A stretch of DNA of 64,000 nucleotides from Haemaphysalis longicornis. Taxonomy: Eukaryota; Arthropoda; Arachnida; Ixodida; Ixodidae. Below the pieces are notes generated by a model. That model did no database searches. It saw only the letters and a list, made by a program, of their open reading frames with translations, and had not been told where the DNA came from. The position numbers were made by a program, and so were the translations under genes. Location of the stretch: positions 27,982,909 through 28,046,908 of the forward strand of contig CM023457.1 in the NCBI GenBank assembly GCA_013339765.2, read 5' to 3'. Positions 52,703 through 62,645 of the stretch are shown piece after piece. Position 1 is the first letter of the stretch. Every line of letters begins with the position of its first letter.

Positions 52703-55056
52703 TACATGTCTGCATTGCTTGGTTTAACGTGAACCTGTACTATGCGACTGCTCGGTTTCGTAACTGTAGTGCGAAACATTGAAAGATTGAGCAGTCATCA
52801 TGTCTTGGACGAGTGGATGGCTAGCGAGGCTGTGAGGCGCCGAGCGGCTCGTTGTGTACTCTGCCTACCCGTCCGTCTTCGCGCTAAGCCTGCCGAGTCT
52901 TGCCGGCCGGCGGTGTGTTGGGTGTGCACGTATTCGTATCTTAGCTTCGAAGCGTCCGCGCTTCGGATGTTCACGTGGTCTTCTCTCGGAAGGGCAAAGT
53001 AAAGGCGTCAGCTTTGAGCTTGAGCGGGGTGTGAGCGGCTGTGTCGCGTTCGTTCTATTCTCGCGCTTATCCTTTCTGCACATAGCCGCCAGGAAAAGTC
53101 CTGGTTAACGAGAGCCTAACAGCTTAGCTGTAGCAATACTTACCGCAGTAATAAAAATATATTTACGAACGAAACTAAGTATACAACGCAACGTTCAGGG
53201 AACCGATATCCGCTTATTAGTCGTGTACACTTTTGAGATTGCAAGTAGGTCATACGGATAGTTCATCACGTCCCGCTCTGGAACGAAGAGGCAACACAGT
53301 GGCATCGCAGCTTGCAAGTCAACTTAATTAAAAAAAAAAACAAATTGTGAAGAATATGTCGCGCGGAGAGTTTGTGACAAAAACGCGATCCCTCTGTTCC
53401 CGACGTACGAGATTCGAAGTTGTCGAATGAGCGGGCAAGTTTCCGCGCCATTAAATAGTTCAGTATTCGTGCGCCCGTTCCAGTGGAAAGATGCCGAATG
53501 GAAAGGTCGATTCGAGGCTTTGGGCTGTCGGGTCGTGTTTTTCGACGCTAGTTTGCACGTAGCTTAATGAGTCGCGACGTTCGGCCGGTGCATTATCCGC
53601 TATGAAAACGCACCACGGCAATTAGTACGGCGGCGCTGTAAATGGCCTCCCACCAATCCACGACGCGATGCGAATTTCGCTCCAACTTTTGGGCGCTATT
53701 CACGGCGTTAGAAGGGCGCTACTTCGCAGTTCTTCCTTCCGCATACCGTATTCCCCAACCGGAAGCGACTCGCGTTTACGGCGCGAGCTTTTCGCAGACA
53801 CCGATGTAAACACGTGCGCGGCGTCCTTCGCTGACGTCCGCATATTTTCTCGCCTCAAGCGCTCGCGCGCGCGTCGCTTCAAGACCGCCGGACTCGGTGG
53901 CAGAACGCCCGAGAGCTGTTACGCTAAAAAGCGACGCGCGCGTGACGCCACAGCTCGGCTGTTTGAAGAAAGCGCCGCCGAGCTCTCCGCCTCCTCGTCT
54001 TCTATTGCCTCGGCTTCTCGTGCCTTCCGGGTTCCTCGGTAAAACGCCGCCTAGATAAGGAAGCCCTGCAACCGACGTCCGACGCCTTTGCGTCACTTCC
54101 TCGTACCTCACTCCCGGGTGTGGCCCATCTTTTGGCGCTTCAATTATCGTTTTAAAATTTAAACTCGCTGTTAACGGCGTCATGCGGTGTTGGCGGCGAA
54201 GTTCGAGGCCTTCGTACCTAGGCGAATGTTTTTTTTTTTTTTCCAGAGCGTTCATATCGTCTGCGAAACGAGCTCGCCGTGCCGTCCGCGCTGATCCCGT
54301 CGAAATCGTCGGCGGTATACTGCCTCGCCTGTTTGTTTAATAGCGCTTAGATTCCCGCCCTTCTGCCCGTCACTGTTTCGACGTGTGGAGCTTTGCCCGA
54401 CTAGATTGAGTGATGTTGCTGACGTTGTTAGGAGGCGCGTTTGGCTTTGGCGCCGCTCCTTATCGCACGTCTAAGAGTTAGGCACTTCCGCAGCGGCTGC
54501 GTCTATCTGTAGTCTTTAAAGCGCTCCCCCCTTGCTTTCCTCTCCTGCTCTAAACCACAACAGAAGGGCGAGACGTGGTTATTTCTAGATCACCTCGGGG
54601 GAAATACGGGCAGTTGGCCGACGCGGAAGGCCAACCGTGTTGACCCTCTCTCCCTCTATACGCGTGCGTGCGTGCTTTCTCGTCGACGACGCGTAATGGT
54701 AACGCTTCTTCTCAGCGCTTTACGAACTCTTCCTTTCCTCACTTCGCTTTCCACCTTTAAACGCCTTCTTGGTCGTGTGTTTCTTCGGGGTGCTCTTTGC
54801 AGGCGCAGCTTTGCAAGAAGGGTTCTTTTATAAGTTGCTTCCGTTGTACTTTGCAGCTCCTGCGAACGGGCCGTATCTCTGGGGATGACTTAGTTTGCTT
54901 AAGAGAAGACGTTATATCGTTCGCCTTACGGTTTAGGCCAGGAGTGATTGGTCCTAACGTTTTGCAAAAGAGTTTATGTGCGGCGGAGAATTTCCCTGTG
55001 AAACAGTTGAAGTGATTTATTTTTGTTGTTGAGGATTTGAGGGGACTGTTCCGACG
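52703..55056. other. GC-rich (53.5-54.5 kb), no gene recognised
   Basis: CpG-dense sequence with opposed ORFs of 124 and 159 codons over the same bases (53668-54255). No motif identified. A T tract at 54228-54242. Confidence 0.4.
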
Positions 55057-55372
55057 ATGGGCTCACTCACATACGCACTCACTCACATACTCACTCACCC
55101 ATTCACTCACCCATTCACTCACATACTCACCCTGACTCACTCTCTCGCTCGCTTACTCACTCACTCGTCCACTCTCTCGCTCGCTCGCTCACTCACCACT
55201 CAAGTCTTCTCACTACACTCATGTCACTCACTCACTCATCTCACTCACTCACTCACTCCTCACTCACTCACTCACTCACTCACTCACTCACTCACTCACT
55301 CACTCACTCACTCACTCACTCACGGACGGGACGGACGGACGGACGGACGGACAGAGGGATGGATGGACGGAC
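55057..55372. repeat. (CTCA)n array followed by (GGAC)n
   Basis: CTCACTCA units with imperfect stretches 55057-55323, then GGACGGAC to 55372. The Leu/Thr/His-rich ORF through it is a by-product. Confidence 0.95.
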
Positions 55373-56254
55373 TCAGTGTGTGTGATCTCAATCAGCTGGC
55401 GAATGAGGCTAGTCGAAGTATGGTTCGGAAAAGGGCGTAGGGCAGATCGTTCAGTTTCCCGCCAAGCAACAACAGAACTAGGCCATCCGACACAACAGCG
55501 TCGTGTTCAATGAGGAGTCGGGGGTGGCGCCTGTTCGCGGCAATTCCCTCGCTGACTCGGCCGACGTTGGCCGGGATTCTCTCGCGCGCATTTCCTACTC
55601 CCTTCCCACGCACCTTGTTCTCTAGACCGTGAGTTTCAGCCCTTTTTTTCTTATGCAATACTTCTTCGCTCGTTACCTCCTAGTGCCGCTCCGCGATGAT
55701 TCGTTAACACTCGCGGCCTAACTTCACCGCAAAGGCGAGAAAGTTTTCTGGGGGAGCCTTCGATCGTCTCTTTCGGGCGCCTGTCGTTGATTCGGTCTCA
55801 ACAAAGCACAGAAAGACCCGAGGGAACGGGGAAGTAGTGTCTATGCCCGAGGCGTGGGAAACAGCGAGGATTATGCGCGGCTGCTTGTGCTGCTCTTGCT
55901 TCAGGCTGCAGGGTTCGATTTCTGGCTTGTTTGGCATCGCTTCAATGAGGCGCGGCTGCAGCGGAACTGTTTAAATGGGCCATGCAGACAAAATACAAGT
56001 TTGATTTATTCGGATGTTTCCGTGTATTATAGTGCCCCCATCCCTTGTCCGGCAGCAAATGATGCCGCATTCCCTGGAGAATTAATCAATTTAGGTTAAA
56101 ATTTTGATTCCCCTGCCAAATCGTGTGTTTTCGTGGCGTCTGCCATGAAGTCATCAGTGCGCGCATTCACACGAACTTTCACTGCGTCGTTCGGCTCTGT
56201 AGCCTTGCTTGCCGCTAGTCCTCCCAGATGGCGCTACCATACTCATCCACGGAG
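55373..56254. other. No recognisable feature
   Basis: Short overlapping ORFs. GCAGACAAAATACAAGTTTG at 55984 is shared with 43632. Confidence 0.45.
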
Positions 56255-56390
56255 TCGAACCTGGACCCACTCAATCGAACCACTCAATCCACTCATTCAA
56301 CTCAATCAAACCTGGGTCCCTCGCACGATGAAACTAACGTCTATCCGATTGCGCTATCAGCGCATTCGGGGCGCTGAGCATTTCGCTTAG
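56255..56390 (-). mobile_element. tRNA-like fragment (minus), likely SINE relic
   Basis: On the minus strand: GATAGCGCAATCGGATAGAC, a D-arm/A-box-like string as in tRNA-Arg-type genes, then GTTAGTTTCATCGTGCGAGG and ACCCAGGTTTGATTG, a B-box-like string. A second GGTTCGACTCC lies further on, separated by TGAGTGGATTGAGTGG repeats. Related text (ACCCAGGTTCGATCC, minus) is at 62.6 kb. Confidence 0.4.
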
Positions 56391-57294
56391 GTCCGCAGCG
56401 CGGGCGTTGGCTTTGTACTTTGGCCGTGTTTGAAGTGGACTTCGACTTCGGACTTTGAAGTTTGGATATTGGACTTAAGAAGGGTGGATTCTGGACTTTG
56501 GTTTGACTTAGTTTACATGGAGAAGACCGCCAGCTCCGCTTTTCCCCAGTGTTCGTATCTAAATTGCGAAGGTGGTGGCCATTTTTTTTTTCGCACTAAA
56601 ACTACTGCTTACAGCCATCCCCCGCTCGCTCATTCGTTGCCATACTCGGTCGGGTACAAATTAAGAACGGCCATCGCTCGGGTAGTGTATCTCTCCGCAG
56701 AAGCGACGGACTAGTGACGTCAACGCGCTCGCGCGCGTTTTGAAACTACATTGCGCTTAATGCGTAACATTGTCCTCTTTTTTCACACCTAATATGTTTT
56801 TCGTCGCTGCAGGAATTTATGAGCTAGATGAAGTGTGAGAAGTCACGGAAACGACTCGTGTCAGGTTCAAAATACTCGCAGTAAGGCACTTTTTGCGGCG
56901 TGCGTAGTAACAGCCGCGGATGCGGTGATGAGGCGCATGGTCAACTTCCGGTTGTTATTCTTAACTTGTCCCCGAGTATACAGCTAGGACTGGGCAGAGT
57001 TCGCTGCCCGTAGTACTGATTCAGATCTTGCGTAACGTTTGTATATGAAATGCCTACCGTTGCAAACTCCCCGAAGTTTGTTTCTTTTCTTCGACGGGTT
57101 TTATGTGCGAACCATATAATAACGGAAGCTTGAACGCTTTTTAGAATTTCGGTCGGTAATTTTCCGGCGTTGTAATGTTTTAGAGACGACCGCTGTTCGT
57201 AGTGCAGAAGCATTGTTGCGGAAAATTGCGCAGAATATTGTTCTGATGCAAGTACAATTTAAAATAACAAGAAAGTTTGAGTTACGTTTGGCCA
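56391..57294. other. No recognisable feature
   Basis: GGACTTCGACTTCGGACTTT-type short repeats at 56435-56500; no gene. Confidence 0.45.
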
Positions 57295-57321
57295 ATATAT
57301 ATATATATATATATATATATA
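57295..57321. repeat. Short (TA)n microsatellite
   Basis: 27 bp of TA, followed by a short GAGA stretch. Confidence 0.9.
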
Positions 57322-57599
57322 ATAGAATGAGAGAGAGAGGGAGTAAAACTATGTTATTTGGAGCAGCACCACTGCGTCGCAACTACAACGCCTTCGTTAC
57401 GTGAAAAGAACGGAATTTACATTAGATTACACGCAGAACATGCTCTCTGGCCGCGATCGCTCATCGTCGTCGTCTTGTACCAACCTCGGCGATCACTTTT
57501 TTGCGCTCGTGGTCATAAATTGTCAACAATAAAGTGAAAAAGGAGTTGAACTGCGTTACAAGTGCCGTTCAAATGCTACCTTCATTGCCAGCAACCCGA
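57322..57599. other. No recognisable feature
   Basis: Plain sequence. Confidence 0.5.
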
Positions 57600-57780
57600 T
57601 CCCCTATCATTTAAAACGGTCATACCTTACTTAGCCTAATTTACACCCCCTCCTTTCTGTAACGCCCTCCTGGGCATTTAGAATGTTAAAACAAACCAAC
57701 AAACAAACAAACAAACAAACAAACGGACGAAAGAACAAAAGAACAAACACACGAACGAACAGACAGACAGACAGACGAAC
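57600..57780 (+). mobile_element. Probable LINE 3' end with (AAAC)n tail
   Basis: CTTTCTGTAACGCCCTCCTG, then GGCATTTAGAATGTTAAAAC and AAAC units to about 57723, continuing into GAAC/GACA repeats. The text resembles CR1-like 3' UTR ends with a tetranucleotide tail. No coding part. Confidence 0.5.
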
Positions 57781-58053
57781 GAATGAGTGGGTGAATGAGT
57801 GATTGGGTGGACGGACGGACGGATAAATCGTGCTTTTAAAACGACTGTCATATCTCGTCTCTTGCCGCTTCTCGGAAAGCCCTTCCGCTACGGCGTTGGG
57901 CTAGAGTGTTAACTATGGATCGATTTTCCTTACACCTAAAGTAACACCGAGGACAAGTTGTCAAACTGTTACTCGTGGCTCCATTGGATAGCTCAACTCA
58001 CGCTGATCATTAGTTGCCCCTTTCTGCGGAAGTCGAGAACCCTGCTTTATTCG
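57781..58053. other. Tetranucleotide-rich, then plain
   Basis: GGGTGGACGGACGGACGG at 57805 continues the decay of the tail repeats; nothing recognised beyond. Confidence 0.5.
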
Positions 58054-58325
58054 TATACTATAAAATGATTGACACCCTTTTTGTGTATAACCAGCACCCG
58101 TACACCCAATCAAAAACGAAAGAAAAACGCACTTTGAAAGGGTGAAATTAACGATGAAACACTCTTCAAAAGGGTGCATTCTTGTGTTGCTGCTAACGGT
58201 GTTGTATATAGACAAAACGCTAAAGGGTGTTTTCCTTTGTTTTTTATGCTAGGGTGTAAGGGTGTAAGTTATAGACTGTGATTTACACCCCTTAAGTGTG
58301 CGGGTGTAAATCATTTTATAGTGTA
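58054..58325. mobile_element. MITE, copy 2 (partner at 20333-20610)
   Basis: TATACTATAAAATGATT (58054-58070) and AATCATTTTATAGTGTA (58309-58325) are terminal inverted repeats with one mismatch. Interior TTTGAAAGGGTGAAATTAACG, CTAGGGTGTAAGGGTGTAAG and GTGATTTACACC match copy 1. No ORF of its own. Confidence 0.82.
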
Positions 58326-58909
58326 GAGCAGCATTCTATCAGCCCGGAACATGTCTGCCTGGCAGAATGCCTTCTTGGCCTGGCGCGCGCCGCATGAAAA
58401 TTGAAATGGCGTAATAGCGACGAAGAAACACACACGCTGACCCCAAAGATAACATCCGGAGCACAGAGAGTACACATGCGCACGCACGCGAGGAGGATCT
58501 CCTGCCCGTATCGACAGGCGGGACACGTGTGAGGCGTTCCGGGGCAAACCGGAGCGATGCTCGGAATAGCTGGCACGCGAATACAGGGTTATTATATGGG
58601 GAGGCTCGCATCCGCAGCAGGATGTGACACTTGAGACACTTCCTACACGGATATACTACAGCCGGTAGCTTTGCATGTTATTGAGCACCTTCCCTGGTAT
58701 GACGGAGAACGAAACGAAGGTAAAAAAAAAAAAACTAGTTCCGGGCAGAAGCTGGTAACGTAATGGAGGCGAGAAAGAAAATGACATCGTGGCTGGATGC
58801 CGTAGTGCGAAGAATACCGGATGTAATCGTGCCGGATTTTAAAAGAGCGTCCCCCGTTTCCCGCGGCATTAGTTTTACCGTGTTAGCTGTGTACAGCTCA
58901 CAGACCGGG
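58326..58909. other. No recognisable feature
   Basis: Three overlapping minus-strand frames near 58311-58611 reflect composition, not a gene. Confidence 0.45.
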
Positions 58910-59340
58910 ATTTTAGGGGCGAATCACCTTAGGTACTCGGGCTGTCGGCGTCTCATGTCGTCGAATTCTCATGTAGTCACGGTACTATAACACCGGGACA
59001 CCCATTTTTCAACGCCTGTTGGAACGTAACGCGTCTAAAAGAACACACCGGGACACTCGTTTTCCAACGCCTCGCGCTACTTCTTAGCATACTTCTTACC
59101 TTGCTGCGGCTTGTGGCACGAAGACAACTTACGGCCAGCCTGTCTCTCATTTAAGTGCTGAAGTCTGGTTCAACGCAAGAGATGGCGCCACCGCTTCAGC
59201 AAGCGCGCGATTGCTCCTCCCACCGGCGCTTCTCCGGCGCCCAATCAGCGCGCGCCGTGTGGCAAGAGAGACTTACAATCTTTGAATACACTTGTACACT
59301 GCATTCTTCGCCCCTCCTTAGGGTTCAGATTAGTGGAGAC
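58910..59340 (-). repeat. Dispersed repeat, inverse of the 45.66-46.05 kb block
   Basis: Read on the minus strand: CGAGTGTCCCGGTGTGTTC, CGTTACGTTCCAACAGG, CCGGTGTTATAGTACCGTGA, CTACATGAG, GACGACATGAGACGCC and GGTGATTCGCCCCTAAAA. Together with GGCGAAGAATGCAGTGTACA these match 45.7-46.05 kb. Two array units are seen against three there. Confidence 0.7.
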
Positions 59341-59830
59341 GGCGAGGGATTTTTTTTTCAGCGAAAGCTATTGTAGTGTGACCGGTGGCAGCTTGTCAAA
59401 AAAAACTAATGCATTTTTCTATAGATCGGTTGGTCGACCGAAAAGCTCTGATAAAATCTTCGAACACACGGCGCGGGCATGAAACGGGGCAACCATTGGG
59501 TAAAAATGGTTACTTGAAAATCGCGAAAAAGGAGCGGTTCTATATGAGACAATATACGCATCGATCACGAAGGAGTACAATAGTATACCTTGTCTAACTA
59601 ACCGCATATCGGTGTACATTTAGATAGCTCGTACATGCGTTTAGTTAGTGCGCAATAAATCGTCCCGTAGGTTCGTTCTCTGTTTCGAGATCTGGGTCTT
59701 TGAAGGTTTGATGATCGATTGGACGCAGTTTCAGCCAAGGTTGGACGCTTTTTTTAGCGAAGGTTTTGACGCACTTTTGATGTGAGCAAGCTCCTGGGCT
59801 TCTCTCAACTTTCTTCAGGAAGGGATGTTA
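59341..59830 (+). repeat. Dispersed repeat, copy 3 of 3 (relatives at 5.4 and 44.0 kb)
   Basis: AAACTAATGCATTTTTCTAT, GATCGGTTGGTCGACCGAAA, AGCTCTGATAAAATCTTCGA, ATAGCTCGTACATGCGTTTA, TGGGTCTTTGAAGGTTTGA and CTTCTCTCAACTTTCTTCAG parallel the 44-kb copy. It joins directly to the inverse repeat at 58910-59340, so both may belong to one larger element. Confidence 0.75.
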
Positions 59831-60009
59831 AAGCTTTTGTTTCATCTGTGTGAGTATGAATACTGTCATCGCCAAGCACCGAGCAGACATGCCCGCGTAT
59901 GTGTTGGACAATAATGCTTGCCCCGGGATTCCTTCATTCGCAGTGCCTATTCTTCGATCTTCGATCGTGACCACAGGATTATGTGCAGTATTGTTTTGTG
60001 GACCAGACG

Positions 60010-60011
<2 letters not shown>

Positions 60012-60096
<85 letters not shown>
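60012..60096. repeat. (TA)n microsatellite
   Basis: 85 bp of uninterrupted TA, one of the purest arrays in the window. Confidence 0.97.
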
Positions 60097-60099
<3 letters not shown>

Positions 60100-60512
60100 A
60101 TGTTCAGCTTTATTCTGTGGATATAGCTGAGCCTTATTCATCTAAACCGACCTAAAAGTTACCAAAACACCCTTATTTAGAATAGTAGGACATTTTTAAG
60201 TGGGAAATTCACTTTTGGAAAAAGCTTCAGACGGGCCGCGGCTTGAGCCCAGGCTGTGAGCGTCAAAACCCGAGACTCTAGCCCTGCGCCACGGGAGCTG
60301 ACGAACGGGTTCTCTTAGCAGTAGCTCGAAGCCGATCGGCACCCTGGGGTCTGGTCCACCCAATGAAGCTCACCATTATTTTGTGGACTGGTCCACACAG
60401 TAGGCAGCGCGTTCTTCGTTTCATGCTTGCGTCATAGAGAAAGAGAGAAGAGATGGAGACGCGGATATGCGATGATCTGACGTTTGGCTAACGCCATGCT
60501 TCTAAGCTTAAG
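60097..60512. other. No recognisable feature
   Basis: Plain sequence. Confidence 0.5.
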
Positions 60513-60714
60513 GGCGTCGTCAGGTATACCCGTAGTTTAATGAGCTTGAAGTTGCTGGGTGCGTCTATAGGCTCAGCGTTTGTGCGACATAAGGTTAAGT
60601 CTAATAATTAACGGCGTCATCAGGTACTCGTAGTTTAACGTACAATGAGCTTGAAGTTGCCGGGTGCTTCGTTGGGCGCAGTCTTCGTGCTCCGTAACGT
60701 TAAGCCTAATAATG
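60513..60714 (+). repeat. Tandem duplication, period about 100 bp
   Basis: GGCGTCGTCAGGTA (60513) and GGCGTCATCAGGTA (60613) start two units that share CGTAGTTTAA, AATGAGCTTGAAGTTGC, GGGTGC, GTTAAG and CTAATAAT. They differ by substitutions and a 6-base insertion in the second (CGTACA). Confidence 0.85.
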
Positions 60715-61150
60715 GTGACGACACATCCGTGATGAAGCGCATTGGCTAACGCTTGCTCCCGGAATTTTCCTTTCCGCGTGAGTCCCCAAATTTCGCACAA
60801 TTTTGCCAACATGGCAATTAGAGTACTTTCGTTGTTGCAGGACACACAGGATGCTAACGCGGTCCCAACCGCCTTCGCAGCGGAATTGGCCCCAAATTTT
60901 TCCACCGTGCCCGAGTTATGCATTCGATTGCAACACGTGTCATCGTCACTCGGCGCGTATGGCAGCGGTGAGCGGATCACACGTTGCGGCATTGAGACGT
61001 GCGCGAATAATTAAAGGCCTCGAGGGGCGCCAACGAGCCGTGTCCTTGCGCAAGATGGTTCCGCTGAATGGCGGCACCATTTTTATCCTCGCCCGGTTAC
61101 AGTCGTTCTGACGAATCATCACAATTATCATCACCTTCGTTCTCCGACAT
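60715..61150. other. No recognisable feature
   Basis: Short overlapping ORFs; no shared repeat. Confidence 0.5.
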
Positions 61151-61385
61151 TACCCGCCGCGGTGGCTGAGTCGCTAAGGCGTTGCGCTGCTGAGTCCCAA
61201 AGACGCGGTTTAGATCCTGTCCGCTGTGGCCGCCTCTTAAATGGAGGCGAAGAAGTGAAAACGCTCGCGTGTCGTGTGTCAAGCTTTCGGGGCACGTTAA
61301 AGATGCGCCCAAGTGGTCGAAATTAGTACGGAAACAGCCACTACGGCGCGCACAGTTGTAGCTTCGGCGTGTCGGACCCACTAAA
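61151..61385 (+). mobile_element. Old, near full-length SINE relic
   Basis: CCCGCCGCGGTGGCTGAGTC and GCTAAGGCGTTGCGCTGCTG retain the A-box half; the B box is degraded (GTTTAGATCCTG). The body follows with many changes (AAATGGAGGCGAAGAAG, GGGGCACGTTAAAGATG, CACTACGGCGCGC). The tail is a decayed AATTCAAT. Older than the other copies by its divergence. Confidence 0.85.
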
Positions 61386-61469
61386 ATTCAATACCTTCGA
61401 GATTTGCCGAAACGACAAGGCTTGGCTACATAGCCTAAAAACAAACCAGTAAAAAATCGCTACACAAAG

Positions 61470-61970
61470 ATGAGAAACAAGGCACAAGGACAGTCTTACA
61501 ACAATCTTTTTATTGGAAGAACGCCTATTAAATGCTTACTCACCCGACACCGCGCATGCGCACATGGGACACCCCCCTCTCCCCCTCAACAACAGCGGCA
61601 TGCGGCGTGTCGGGTGAATAAGTATTTAATGGAAGCTCTTCCAATAAAAAATTACACCATCTTCCCGAGGGGAACCCTGAGGTGATGCGAAGCATCGCAG
61701 AGTTCCAATCCAATCCAATCCAATCCAATCCAATCCAAGCCAATCCAATCGAATCCAATCCAATGCCCCTCGCGAGAGAGTGTTCGCTATCGGAGAGGAG
61801 AGGGGGTGAGCGGCGGAGAGAGCAGCTGGCGTGGCGAAGAGAATGGGGGAGGGGTGGACGCCGACAACGCCGACAACAACGCCGGATGGATGCAGGGACA
61901 AGGCGAGTGAATGAGATGCGTCGCATCTGAAAAGATTGTTGTAATTCCATTGACTGTCCTTATGAGTTGT
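61470..61970. mobile_element. Foldback element with nested inverted repeats
   Basis: Inner arms 61507-61559 and 61598-61651 (TTTTTATTGGAAGA, TATTAAATGCTTACTCACCC, GACACCG, GCATGC) are inverse copies. Outer parts AAGGACAGTC with TTACAACAATC (61486-61508) and GATTGTTGTAA with GACTGTCCTT (61936-61961) are also inverse. Between lie GATGCGAAGCATC and GATGCGTCGCATC (61684, 61914), and a CAATC array. No ORF of interest. Confidence 0.75.
61704..61763. repeat. (CAATC)n minisatellite
   Basis: About 12 pentanucleotide units CCAAT with two variants (CAAGC, CGAAT), inside the foldback element. Confidence 0.95.
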
Positions 61971-62328
61971 TTCAGCTCGTTGTGCAGCGTTATTCTTTTA
62001 TTTTTTTTCGCTGGTTTATTTTTTAGCAGTCATGAACCAACAGGCCCAGATTTCCACATTACTACGTAGCCAGTTTTGGTGTGTCGGGGCTTTGTGAAAT
62101 CGAAGTCGCAGTTTCACTGACAAAGCAGATAACATGGTAGTACGTCAGAGTGCATTTCGCAGCAACTACGGTCGCTCTCCCTGCACGTAATCTGAAATAC
62201 TTTTAGAATACCGGAATAGGTTTTAAGTGTGGAACACTTTAGGGTTCCGGCTTGTCGTCGTAGCTCTTCCGGAGTCACGGCAACTAGTCAGCACAGTCAC
62301 GTGGCGTCACGCACTCAAACAGGGGCTT
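61971..62328. other. Possible left half of a third 31-kb-type repeat
   Basis: TTTTAAGTGTGGAACACTTT and CTTGTCGTCGTAGCTCTTCC (62221-62272) resemble the start of the repeat at 31250. Confidence 0.4.
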
Positions 62329-62337
62329 CGAAAAGAT

Positions 62338-62566
62338 AAATTGATCGATTAATTGATTGTATAGTTTTACGCGCCGACGCAACGCAGGCGATGAGGCACG
62401 CCGTAGTGGAGAGGGCTCCGGATTAATTTTGACCACGTGGGGATCTTTAACGTGCGCCGAAATCTCGAACACACGGGCGTTCTGGCTTTTCGCCATCATC
62501 AGAAAAGCGGCTTCGTCGAAACTCGAGGTCGAACCCGTGACCTCGTGCTCAGCAGCGAAACGCTTA
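62338..62566 (-). mobile_element. SINE (minus) with 9-bp target-site duplication
   Basis: On the minus strand it starts GTAAGCGTTTCGCTGCTGAG, has GGGTTCGACCTC as B-box region, the full body and a TACAATCAATTAATC tail. CGAAAAGAT at 62329-62337 and 62567-62575 flank it. The first 20 or so bases of the head are missing. Confidence 0.9.
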
Positions 62567-62582
62567 CGAAAAGATCACTCTG

Positions 62583-62645
62583 TTTCTCCTTGGTAGGGAT
62601 CGAACCTGGGTACCTCGCGTTACGAAGCCGATATCAATCCCATTA
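62583..62645 (-). mobile_element. tRNA-like fragment (minus)
   Basis: On the minus strand: GGGATTGATATCGGCTTCGT, AACGCGAGGTACCCAGGTTC and GATCCCTACC, a T-arm/B-box-like run resembling the 56.3-kb fragment. Incomplete; the D-arm part is not evident. Confidence 0.35.

Noticed and set aside
53668..54255. ORFs of 124 and 159 codons
   Set aside because: Opposed open frames in CpG-rich DNA; no motif.
55057..55440. 127-codon Leu/Thr/His ORF
   Set aside because: Translation of the CTCA array.
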